The position numbers and the translations under genes were made by a program. DNA of 64,000 nucleotides from Lachnospiraceae bacterium (GTDB taxonomy: Bacteria > Bacillota > Clostridia > Lachnospirales > Lachnospiraceae): contig JAEEGQ010000163.1 in NCBI GenBank assembly GCA_016280395.1, positions 23,197-87,196 on the forward strand, read 5' to 3'. Every line of letters begins with the position of its first letter. Positions within the stretch are counted from its first letter, which is position 1. The notes under the pieces were generated by a model. It did not search any database, was not told the origin of the DNA, and saw only the letters and a list, made by a program, of their open reading frames with translations. Below, one piece after another: positions 1 through 8,698 of the stretch.

Positions 1-67
1 CAAGACTGCCTGCAGTAAGCCCGACAACGCTTAAAAGCTGTATAGTAAACAGGATGTTATATTCCAT
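1..67 (-). CDS. N-terminal fragment of a membrane-associated protein (runs off window start)
   Basis: ATG at 67-65 minus preceded by GGAG; reads MEYNILFTIQLLSVVGLTAGSL, hydrophobic. Confidence 0.3.
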   Translation of the reverse strand, partial: MEYNILFTIQLLSVVGLTAGSL

Positions 68-150
68 CTTTAAGGCTCCGTTTCTTCTTATTCGGAATTA
101 TGATACCATGTTTACCCGTTTTTTTCCACTATTATTTTCCAAGCAGCAAA

Positions 151-187
151 TTTTGAGTCAGCGGGGTCGTTTCTCACTGACTCAAAA
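151..187. repeat. Palindromic interspersed repeat copy (TTTTGAGTCAG...CTGACTCAAAA hairpin)
   Basis: 11-bp perfect inverted arms; same core gagtcanCGGGGTCGTTTCTCactgactca recurs at about 58.4 kb and 61.3 kb. Confidence 0.8.
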
Positions 188-277
188 ACAAAAATAACCT
201 TGATTTTTGTTTCAAAAAGCATTAAAATACGCAGTTAGAAAAATCTAACACGACCTTCAGTAAAGGAAATAAAAAAA

Positions 278-1150
278 ATGGCCAAAATTGAAAGAAACGA
301 TCCCTGCTGGTGCGGCAGCGGAAAGAAATACAAGTACTGTCACGAAGCCTTTGACGCAAAGATAGCTTCTTTTCAGGCAAAGCACCACAAAGTCCCCCGC
401 AGGGACATGATAAAGACTCCGGAACAGATAGAAAAGATCAAGGAAAGCTGCAAGATCAACATCGCTGTCCTTGATGAAATAGAAAAAGTCATTCACGAAG
501 GCATGAGCACAGCCGAGATCGACAAGATCGTCTATGACATGACAACAGATATGGGCGGGATCCCGGCTCCTCTCAATTACGAGGGATTTCCCTACAGTGT
601 CTGCACATCCCTGAACAGTCAGGTATGCCACGGTTTTCCTTCGAAGAATGTCATCTTAAAGTCCGGCGATATCCTGAACGTCGATTGTTCCACCATCCTT
701 AACGGCTATTTTTCGGACTCGTCCCGCATGTTCTGCATCGGAGACGTTTCTCCCGCAGACAGAAAGCTTGTGGAAGTTACAAGAGAATGCGTTTATAAGG
801 GTCTTGAAGAAGTAAAGCCCTGGGGCTTCCTCGGCGATATGGGTCAGGCTGTACACGACCATGCTTTTGCAAACGGATACACTGTTGTCCGTGAGATCGG
901 CGGACACGGCGTAGGCCTTGAATTTCATGAAGATCCGTGGGTCGGCTACAACACAAAGCGCGGTACCGACATGCTCCTTGCCCCGGGAATGATCTTCACT
1001 ATCGAACCCATGGTAAATGCCGGCAAGGCCGATGTTTACACCACCGTAAAGAACGACTGGGAAGTTTACACCCGTGACGGCAGCAACTCCGCCCAGTGGG
1101 AGATCATGGTCCTTGTTACTGAAACTGGCCACGAAGTACTCTGCTGGTAA
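278..1150 (+). CDS. map: Type I methionine aminopeptidase with N-terminal SEC-C zinc motif
   Basis: NDPCWCGSGKKYKYCH SEC-C motif; GHGVGLEFHEDPWV and FTIEPM metal-ligand motifs. Confidence 0.95.
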   Translation: MAKIERNDPCWCGSGKKYKYCHEAFDAKIASFQAKHHKVPRRDMIKTPEQIEKIKESCKINIAVLDEIEKVIHEGMSTAEIDKIVYDMTTDMGGIPAPLNYEGFPYSVCTSLNSQVCHGFPSKNVILKSGDILNVDCSTILNGYFSDSSRMFCIGDVSPADRKLVEVTRECVYKGLEEVKPWGFLGDMGQAVHDHAFANGYTVVREIGGHGVGLEFHEDPWVGYNTKRGTDMLLAPGMIFTIEPMVNAGKADVYTTVKNDWEVYTRDGSNSAQWEIMVLVTETGHEVLCW

Positions 1151-1162
1151 AAGAAAAATAAT

Positions 1163-1222
1163 AACCGGGGACGGTCTTTTCCGATTGCAAAAGCCTTCGG
1201 TAAAACGTCCCCGGTATTTTTA
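1163..1222 (+). terminator. Rho-independent terminator after map
   Basis: ACCGGGGACG ... CGTCCCCGGT followed by ATTTTT. Confidence 0.7.
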
Positions 1223-1244
1223 TGTATTATTTGCCTTTTTAAGA

Positions 1245-2144
1245 TCAAAGCCCGGTTTTTTCAGCAATGAACTTTCTTGCTTTTATAGCATATTCAAGCG
1301 GATTTGCGACAGCGGGATCCTGCTCCGCCTCTACAAGCATAAAGCCCTCATATCCGCTCTCTTCCACTGTTTTGAAGATCGGATCGAAATACACACAGCC
1401 GTCTCCGGGCACCGTAAAGGCCCCGAGACGCACACCCTTAAGAAAGCTCAGGTTCTCGTCCTTTACACGCTTTACAACATCAGGTCTTATGTCCTTTAAA
1501 TGGATATGTCTGATCCTCTTTATGTGTTTCTTTATGATCGCAACCGGATCCTCACCGCAGTAAGCAAAATGTCCGCTGTCAAAGAGCAGGCTCACATATT
1601 CCGGATCGGTGCCGGAAAGCAGCTTTTCCGTCTCCTCAAGGCTCTGTACGACCGTTCCCATGTGATGATGGTATGTAAGGCTTATGCCATACTCCTCTTT
1701 TGCGATCTTTCCAAGATAGTTAAGCCCTTCGCAGAGCTTTTTCCACTCACTTTCGTCAAGGACATATTTATGTCCGAAAATAGGTGTGTCCATCTGCCCC
1801 TGTACACTGTAGCTCTGCTCCGAAAAGCCGATGATCTTTGCACCCATGGTCTTTAAGAATTCAAGCTGTTTCCGGCAGTCCGCCTCAACTTCATCCATAG
1901 GCTTTGTGAGTATAAAGCTTGAAAACCACTGGTTGCATATGCAAAGGCCGCGCAGCCCGAGAGCTTTTTTTAGAACATCGGTATCCTTCGGATATTTGTT
2001 CCCGACCTCGCATCCCGTAAATCCCGCAAGTGCCATCTCGCTCACACACTGCTCAAAGGTGTTCTCCGCCCCAAGATCCGGCATATCGTCATTTGTCCAC
2101 GCGATGGGTGCGATACCAAGTTTTACTTTTGTCTTATCCAACAT
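1245..2144 (-). CDS. iolE: Myo-inosose-2 dehydratase (IolE-like, TIM-barrel)
   Basis: KLGIAPIAWTNDDMPDLG start, AP-endonuclease-2-like barrel; next to iolG/B/D/C. Confidence 0.88.
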   Translation of the reverse strand: MLDKTKVKLGIAPIAWTNDDMPDLGAENTFEQCVSEMALAGFTGCEVGNKYPKDTDVLKKALGLRGLCICNQWFSSFILTKPMDEVEADCRKQLEFLKTMGAKIIGFSEQSYSVQGQMDTPIFGHKYVLDESEWKKLCEGLNYLGKIAKEEYGISLTYHHHMGTVVQSLEETEKLLSGTDPEYVSLLFDSGHFAYCGEDPVAIIKKHIKRIRHIHLKDIRPDVVKRVKDENLSFLKGVRLGAFTVPGDGCVYFDPIFKTVEESGYEGFMLVEAEQDPAVANPLEYAIKARKFIAEKTGL

Positions 2145-2212
2145 GTTATTTCTCCCGATAATAATGAATTGCTTTGATCAAGCTGTCACCGTATTCAAAT
2201 ATTTATCATCTC

Positions 2213-3226
2213 TCATACATCGATCTCGTCGATTCTTACGGGTCTGTGCTCGCGAAGCGACTTCTGTGCGGCAAGTCCCATAAGAACAGGTTTAAGGCCG
2301 TCCTCTACGCCAAGCGGGGTATCGGTATTTTTCTCGATCGCGTCAACAAAAGCCGCAACCTCCTTGCCATAGGCATCCATATATCTCTCAAGGAAGAAGA
2401 ACAGAGGCTTCTCGTACTTAACGCCGTCCGCGGTAGCGATCTTTGCGTTGGAGGTGCTGTCGTTCTCAACAGCAACCATGCCCTTTGAACCGAATACTTC
2501 AGCGCGCTGGTCATAGCCGTAGGAAGCACGCCTGCAGTTATCGATAACGCAAAGTGCGCCGTTCTTCATTTTCATGCTGATAATGGCCGTATCGATATCT
2601 CCGGCTTCGCCTATTGCCGGATCCACAAGGTTAGCGGCATATGCGTAAACCTCTTCCGCATCACAGCCTGCAAGGAATCTTGCCATATCGAAATCATGGA
2701 TCGTCATGTCAAGGAACATGCCGCCCGAAACCTTTACATATGCCGGTGACGGCGGTTCGGGATCGCGCGAAGTGATCTTGATTATCTCAGGCTCTCCTAT
2801 CTGTCCGCTTACAACCGCATTCCGCACAGCCTCAAAATTGTGGTCGAAACGGCGGTTAAATCCGACCTGATACTTAAGTCCCGTCCCTTTAAGGGCATTT
2901 ATAACTTCTTTGATCTTTGCAACATCATGATCTATGGGCTTTTCGCAGAAAATATGTTTCCCCGCCCTTATCGCAGCAAGGGATATCGCCGAATGCGTGT
3001 CTGTCGAAGAGCAGATAAGAACTGCGTCTATCTGGGGATCCCGTAATATCTCGGTATGATCCTTTGTAACGTTCTTGATGCCGTTAGCCTTTACCCATGC
3101 AGCCGTTTCTTCGTTCATGAAGGGATCTGCGACTGTCTTGATCACGGCGTTCTTAACGCGTGATGTGATCCCTGTGATGTGTACTTTGCCGATCCTGCCG
3201 GCACCGATGATTCCAAGTGTTACCAT
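2213..3226 (-). CDS. iolG: Inositol 2-dehydrogenase (Gfo/Idh/MocA family)
   Basis: GIIGAGRIGKVH Rossmann motif; EKPIDHD; iol cluster context. Confidence 0.9.
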   Translation of the reverse strand: MVTLGIIGAGRIGKVHITGITSRVKNAVIKTVADPFMNEETAAWVKANGIKNVTKDHTEILRDPQIDAVLICSSTDTHSAISLAAIRAGKHIFCEKPIDHDVAKIKEVINALKGTGLKYQVGFNRRFDHNFEAVRNAVVSGQIGEPEIIKITSRDPEPPSPAYVKVSGGMFLDMTIHDFDMARFLAGCDAEEVYAYAANLVDPAIGEAGDIDTAIISMKMKNGALCVIDNCRRASYGYDQRAEVFGSKGMVAVENDSTSNAKIATADGVKYEKPLFFFLERYMDAYGKEVAAFVDAIEKNTDTPLGVEDGLKPVLMGLAAQKSLREHRPVRIDEIDV

Positions 3227-3294
3227 GTTGTTCCTCCAAGCCGGTGCTTTTCACCGTTTTCTTTGATTTGATCGTATTTATTATCCGACTCGCG

Positions 3295-4449
3295 TTATTT
3301 CCACAGTTTCCTGTATATTTCTGCGAGATCTTCTTTTTTCACTTCGCGAATGGTGTTCTGCGGGCTTCCGCTTGCCATCGCATCCTCTGCCATCTTATCG
3401 ATGACCGCAAAAAACTTATCCCTGTCGATACCATATTCTTCAAGTGTCGGTATCTCAAGCTCTTTTGTAAGGGCTATAAGGCTCTCCAGATAAGCCTTTG
3501 CAGCCTTTTCATCACTGTCATCTGCCGTTGCCGCACCTATCGCGCGTCCGAGGACTGCAAAACGGTCGTATGCCCCGGGGAGAGCAAAGCCAAGCGCTTC
3601 TCCGATCAGCATCGCATTCGATATCCCGTGCGGAACATGGAAAAGAGCGCCTATCGGACGGCTCATGCCATGGATTATGGTTACCGAGGAATTGTTGAAC
3701 GCAACACCGGCTTCAAGCGCGGCCATTGACATCTCTTCCCTTGCCTTTACGTTGCCGCCTTCATGAAAGGCAATAGGCAGGTACCTGAAAATGCGTTTAA
3801 CGGCGGATATTGCCTGGGTATCTGCAAGTACTGAGGCTTTTCTTGAGGTAAAAGCCTCGGTGGCGTGACAGAGCGCGTCAAGTCCTGTTGCCGCCGTTAT
3901 CTTTGGCGGAGCCGTAAGTGTAAATGCGGGATCTATCACAGCGATCTGCGGCATAAGGCACGGTCCTTTAAGCAGCATCTTTATATCTTTCGCCGTATCG
4001 GTGATGATAGTGAACTGTGTGGCTTCCGATCCCGTTCCTGCAGTCGTCGGTATTGCGACCGTAGGCGGCATCTCAACGTCAATCACTTTTCCCATGTACT
4101 CACTTATCTTCTTCCCGCTTACGGAAAGCGCCGCGACGGCTTTCATTGAATCGATTGGCGAACCTCCGCCGAGCGCGATAAGGAAGTCACAGCCTGTTTC
4201 TTTATAGCGTTTCAGTCCTTCTTCGATATATTTGTCGGTCGGTTCCCCGTTGATCCCGTCAAATACAGCATAGTCAACGCCGTTTGCTTTCAGCACATCT
4301 TCAAGCAAAGCGCAGTTCCCGAGCTTTACCATTACGGGATCCGTTACGATAAAAGCTTTTTTCCCAAGTGTCTTTATTGTTCCGCCTGCCTTTTCAAGCG
4401 CTCTTTCGCCCGAAAAGACCTGCTTTGGTACAAGCAATTCCTTGATCAT
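3295..4449 (-). CDS. Iron-containing alcohol dehydrogenase
   Basis: GGGSPIDSMKA, TTAGTGSEAT, HGISNAMLI motifs of Fe-ADH family. Confidence 0.92.
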   Translation of the reverse strand: MIKELLVPKQVFSGERALEKAGGTIKTLGKKAFIVTDPVMVKLGNCALLEDVLKANGVDYAVFDGINGEPTDKYIEEGLKRYKETGCDFLIALGGGSPIDSMKAVAALSVSGKKISEYMGKVIDVEMPPTVAIPTTAGTGSEATQFTIITDTAKDIKMLLKGPCLMPQIAVIDPAFTLTAPPKITAATGLDALCHATEAFTSRKASVLADTQAISAVKRIFRYLPIAFHEGGNVKAREEMSMAALEAGVAFNNSSVTIIHGMSRPIGALFHVPHGISNAMLIGEALGFALPGAYDRFAVLGRAIGAATADDSDEKAAKAYLESLIALTKELEIPTLEEYGIDRDKFFAVIDKMAEDAMASGSPQNTIREVKKEDLAEIYRKLWK

Positions 4450-4479
4450 TTCGTTATCATGCCTTTCTTTGAAACATAG

Positions 4480-5265
4480 TCAGAACTTAGCGTCGTGCAT
4501 CCAGACATATCTCTCGTCTTCGCATCTGTCTGTCTGAAGCCACGGATTCCCCGGCAGATGCCGTATCATCCAGCAGGTGTACATCTGAAATCCCGGTGCA
4601 CAAGCCTGGGGATGGAGCTCGCCTCCCGGTATTGCCGAAAAGCTTCCGTCAACGCTCTTGAAAACACTGTCTCCAACGAAGCTCGCACCAAACCCTTCGG
4701 GCCTGTCAAACAGAAAATAATAGGTTTCCGGCTGCGGATGCCTGTGCGGAAGATACCCCGACCAGTTTCCCCTGTCGTTTAACACCTCACCGAGCACCAT
4801 ATTGGACATTGGTGCGATATCATGGTCAAAGATCGTATTCACCCTTCTGTTTGCGGTATTTCCGAACTTGCCCTTACTTGAATACTTCCACGGCGCGTCC
4901 TCCGGTGAATAAAGCTTTGCCGCAAAATCCCTGTCATTATGTGTACACTGTACAAGTATCTCGCTGTCGGCTTCCGCTGTCACATCCACGGCTTTGCCGG
5001 ATGCAACATGCAGGCACCACGGTCCCTCTTCGAATACGTTTTTCCTGCTTACAACGCGTTTATCCTGTCCCCACTCAAAGCATACGCTGCCTTTGAGCAG
5101 CAGAATGGCAGTCTCTTCGCCCTCGCGCAGGAAGAACCTTTTCCTGCCCTTCTCCATCCTGTAAACGCGTATATCCATCATCATATCGCTGTATTCATTG
5201 TCATACGTTGTAAGTATCTTCTCTCCGTTTTCATCAAACGCAGGATACCCAAATAATGCGCCCAT
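4480..5265 (-). CDS. iolB: 5-deoxy-glucuronate isomerase
   Basis: RHPQPETYYFLFDRPEGFG, GELHPQACAPGFQMYTCWMIRHLPGNPW; start moved to MGALFGYP with GGAGG upstream. Confidence 0.92.
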   Translation of the reverse strand: MGALFGYPAFDENGEKILTTYDNEYSDMMMDIRVYRMEKGRKRFFLREGEETAILLLKGSVCFEWGQDKRVVSRKNVFEEGPWCLHVASGKAVDVTAEADSEILVQCTHNDRDFAAKLYSPEDAPWKYSSKGKFGNTANRRVNTIFDHDIAPMSNMVLGEVLNDRGNWSGYLPHRHPQPETYYFLFDRPEGFGASFVGDSVFKSVDGSFSAIPGGELHPQACAPGFQMYTCWMIRHLPGNPWLQTDRCEDERYVWMHDAKF

Positions 5266-5340
5266 TATCTTCCTCCGATAATTTAATCCCGGTCCGGCAG
5301 TCTTCGGTTTTTCCGACCCGCGCGACAACCGCCTGATAGT

Positions 5341-7272
5341 TTAATACATTCTTGCTTTTGAGCGTCCCTCGAGCACTCCTTCACAGGCTTTTTGCACGCT
5401 TTCCTTCCCGGATACTCTCGCGATACCGACATTCCACCATGCGTCATAGCCGTCGGTCATGGTCTTCGGAAATACCTTGAGGTCAAACAGGCAGCTTCTT
5501 TCCTGTGTCTTTGCGTCTTCAACGGCTTCGCGCAGTTCATCGAGATTTCTGCAGGTATAGGTCTTTAAGCCGTATCCGGAGCCTACCATTGCATAATCCA
5601 CATCAAGCAGGTCTCCTGTGGGCTTTTTCCCGTCTGTATAACGGAATTCCGTGGCAAGAGAGCCTATCCCGTGGTTCATCTCAAGATTGTTGATGCATCC
5701 GAAGCCGCAGTTATCGAACACAAAAATGTTGACCTTGCGTTTTTCCTGACGGATCGTCATGATCTCGCTGTTAAGCATGAGGAAGCCCGCATCTCCCACA
5801 ACGCAGTAAACTTCCGAATCGGGCTCGGCCATCTTGACTCCGAGGGTAGCCGCGATCTCGTATCCCATGCAGGAATAACCGTATTCGACATGGTAAGCAT
5901 ATCTCTTATCGGTTTCCCACAAACGCTGAAGATCGCTCGGAAGCGAACCTCCCGCGGTTATCATCACGGATTTTTCGGGGATGATATCGTTTATCAGGCA
6001 GACTGCCGCGGTCTGTGTGAGCGTCGAACCGGTAAGCTTTGCAAACTCCGGCAGAGTCCTCGGATCCCTTGCCTTGATTATCGGTTCAAAGTCCTCTCCT
6101 GTATAAACAAGCCCAGCAAGCTTCTCTCTTTCTTTCTTCCAGTCTGCTTTTGCAGCCTCGATCTCGCCGCAATAAGCAGCTCTGTAACCCTTTGCTTCAA
6201 GAACATCCGACAGTTTTTCAAGTGTGGCTTTTGCATCGCCGACCGCATAAACGGCATCCATCTTCATCGCATGGAAGCGGCTCATATTGATCGTCGCGAT
6301 CTTCATATTTCCGGCTGCAAAGAAGGATTTTGATGAGGTCGTGAAATCCGAAAGCCTTGTACCGATCGCAAGCACGGCATCAGCTTCTTTAGCGATCCTG
6401 TTTGCAGCGCTCGTCCCCGTTACACCGATACCGCCAAGACAGTATCTGTGCGAAGAAATGCATGCACTTTTTCCGGCCTGTGTCTCTCCGAAAGGAATGT
6501 TGAATTTTTCGCAAAAACACTCCACAGCCTCTCCGGCTTCCGAATAGCGTACGCCTCCGCCGACGATAACAATGGGCTTCTTTGCGGACATGAGCATTTC
6601 CGCTATGTCTTCTGTTTCCTCATCAACCGCAGTAGGCCTTGTGATCCTGTGAACGCGTTTCTTGAAGAAATACTCCGGGTAATCAAAAGCTTCGCCCTCA
6701 ACATCCTGGGGAAGAGCTATGCAGCAGGCGCCGCAATCCGCGGGATCCGTCAGCACGCGCATCGCGTTGATGAGCGCCGTCATGACCTGTTCCGGGCGGT
6801 TTATCCTGTCCCAGTATCTGCAGACGGGCTTAAATGCATCATTTGTGGTTGTAGCTATGCTGCCCGGCTGTTCAAGCTGCTGCAGCACAGGATCCGGCTG
6901 GCGCGAAGCAAAGGTGTCCGAAGGGAACACCAGCAGCGGCAGGTTGTTTACCGTAGCAGTAGCGCAGGCCGTCACCATGTTTGCGGCACCGGGGCCGATA
7001 GATGAAGCACAGGCGATAATGCGCCGCCTGTTGCTCTGTTTTGCAAAAGCAATGGCAGCATGGCACATCCCCTGCTCGTTTCGTCCCTGCATAACGCGCA
7101 GGCCGCCGGGATTTGTATCGAGTGCTTCCCCAAGGCCGACAGCTATACCGTGGCCAAAAAGAGTAAAGAAACCTTCAACAAATTTTGTTTCGGCACCGTC
7201 AAAACAAACATACTGATTATCAAGGAATCTTACGATCGCCTGTGCGGTCGTAAGCCGTATCGTCTTCTCCAT
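5341..7272 (-). CDS. iolD: 3D-(3,5/4)-trihydroxycyclohexane-1,2-dione acylhydrolase (ThDP-dependent)
   Basis: ThDP enzyme with GDAGFLMLNSEIMTIRQEKRKVNIFVFDNCGFGCINNLE; iol context. Confidence 0.94.
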   Translation of the reverse strand: MEKTIRLTTAQAIVRFLDNQYVCFDGAETKFVEGFFTLFGHGIAVGLGEALDTNPGGLRVMQGRNEQGMCHAAIAFAKQSNRRRIIACASSIGPGAANMVTACATATVNNLPLLVFPSDTFASRQPDPVLQQLEQPGSIATTTNDAFKPVCRYWDRINRPEQVMTALINAMRVLTDPADCGACCIALPQDVEGEAFDYPEYFFKKRVHRITRPTAVDEETEDIAEMLMSAKKPIVIVGGGVRYSEAGEAVECFCEKFNIPFGETQAGKSACISSHRYCLGGIGVTGTSAANRIAKEADAVLAIGTRLSDFTTSSKSFFAAGNMKIATINMSRFHAMKMDAVYAVGDAKATLEKLSDVLEAKGYRAAYCGEIEAAKADWKKEREKLAGLVYTGEDFEPIIKARDPRTLPEFAKLTGSTLTQTAAVCLINDIIPEKSVMITAGGSLPSDLQRLWETDKRYAYHVEYGYSCMGYEIAATLGVKMAEPDSEVYCVVGDAGFLMLNSEIMTIRQEKRKVNIFVFDNCGFGCINNLEMNHGIGSLATEFRYTDGKKPTGDLLDVDYAMVGSGYGLKTYTCRNLDELREAVEDAKTQERSCLFDLKVFPKTMTDGYDAWWNVGIARVSGKESVQKACEGVLEGRSKARMY

Positions 7273-7289
7273 AAAGCTTTCCTCCGTTT

Positions 7290-8324
7290 TCAGACCTTTG
7301 CAACCATTTCGCCGTAAAGCTTTTTCTCTTCTGCGATAAATGCCTCTACTTCAGCCGCTGACGGAAGATCGTCGGAGCAGTTGTTGCTCTTTACCATCAT
7401 GGAAGCTTCGGCAGAACCAAATTCAAGACATTTGTCAAGGCTCCAGCCGCTAAAGAGTCCGTAAATAAAACCGGCGCCATACCCGTCTCCGCCGCCGAAT
7501 CCTTTGCGGGCCGTAACGGGGAAAGGCTTGATCTCGAACTTCTCTCCGCTCTTTGTATATGCTGCGGACCCCTTCATCCCATGCTTGATCACAACAAGTT
7601 TTGCGCGTTTTCCAAACCAGAACGAGGCGGACTGTTCATCGGTCATGCCGGGAGCGATTATACGTTCGGTCAGGTCAAATTCTTCTCTTGATCCCATGAT
7701 GAGATCTGCCATGGAAGCAAGCTGTGAATAGTAGATTGAGATCTCGTCGTCGTTTTTCCAGTTATAGTTTCTGTAATCTATGTCAAAGATCAGGAAAGTA
7801 CCGTTTTTTACGGCAAGCATCGCAGCTTTTAAGGCTGCCTCTCGAGAAGGAGACTGTGAAAGCGATGTGCCTGAGATCAGCAATACTTTGGTGTCTTTTA
7901 TGTATGCTTCGTCAATATCCTCCGGAGACAGCATAAGATCGGCCGCCATGTTGCGGTACATCAGAATACTGCTCTCTTTCGGCGAGAGCATCTCGGTAAA
8001 TGTAAGTCCTAGCTTTTCTCCGTTTGTGCAGCGGGTAACTCTTGAAGTATCGATATCGCGGGCATTGAAGTAATCGATGACAAAATCGCCGAAAGCATCA
8101 TCGGAGACTTTTGCAAAGAAGCCTGTTTTCAGACCGTGTTTTGAAACGCCCACGGCGATATTGGCAGGCGAGCCGCCGACGAATTTTTCGAAGTAATGTA
8201 CTTCTTTTAGGGGCTTGAATTCTTCTTTTACAGAATTGCTGTAGGCAGGGTTAAAATCGATTGCGATCCTGCCAAGCAGGCAGATATCAAATTTTCTGCT
8301 CCTGTCGATCTCAAAATACTCCAT
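7290..8324 (-). CDS. iolC: 5-dehydro-2-deoxygluconokinase (PfkB family)
   Basis: GGSPANIAVGVSKHGLKTGF, FGGGDGYGAGFIYGL; start assigned at MEYFEIDRSRKFD rather than the longer ORF start. Confidence 0.9.
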   Translation of the reverse strand: MEYFEIDRSRKFDICLLGRIAIDFNPAYSNSVKEEFKPLKEVHYFEKFVGGSPANIAVGVSKHGLKTGFFAKVSDDAFGDFVIDYFNARDIDTSRVTRCTNGEKLGLTFTEMLSPKESSILMYRNMAADLMLSPEDIDEAYIKDTKVLLISGTSLSQSPSREAALKAAMLAVKNGTFLIFDIDYRNYNWKNDDEISIYYSQLASMADLIMGSREEFDLTERIIAPGMTDEQSASFWFGKRAKLVVIKHGMKGSAAYTKSGEKFEIKPFPVTARKGFGGGDGYGAGFIYGLFSGWSLDKCLEFGSAEASMMVKSNNCSDDLPSAAEVEAFIAEEKKLYGEMVAKV

Positions 8325-8442
8325 GTTTTCTCTCCTGAATGTGTTCATTTTTCGGTAACTGCATCCTCCGGTTGTCACGAAAAATCTCACTTGGCAGTGA
8401 GTGACCGTAACTACATGTTGCGGCATCCTCCGGCCCCGGCGT

Positions 8443-8684
8443 CCGTACAGGTATCACCGTGGACTACGCTATCGCCCGGATACGCACGCAACGGTACTAA
8501 GCTCATGCTGCGCCGCAGGCTTGCATTCGCTAAGTACCGGCGTGCTTTAGGGTCCCCGGTGATACCTGTACGGCCACCGTGGCCTTCCATGCTTTGCATA
8601 TGACGTTTTCAAGGCCGCTAGTAGCCGTAAATGCGTACTTTAAGTCCCCGGTGATACCTGTATGGTCACCGTGGCCTTTTATGC
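8443..8684. repeat. Structured intergenic repeat element (17-bp inverted repeat plus 40-bp direct repeats)
   Basis: CCGTACAGGTATCACCG at 8443-8459 inverted at 8557-8573; 40-bp TCCCCGGTGATACCTGTA.. copies at 8553-8592 and 8645-8684. Confidence 0.75.
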
Positions 8685-8698
8685 AAGTGGCTGTATTT

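Noticed and set aside
8391-8603. Short ORFs on both strands (8391-8603 plus, 8411-8599 minus)
   Set aside because: They lie over the inverted/direct repeat element; composition reflects repeat structure, not coding
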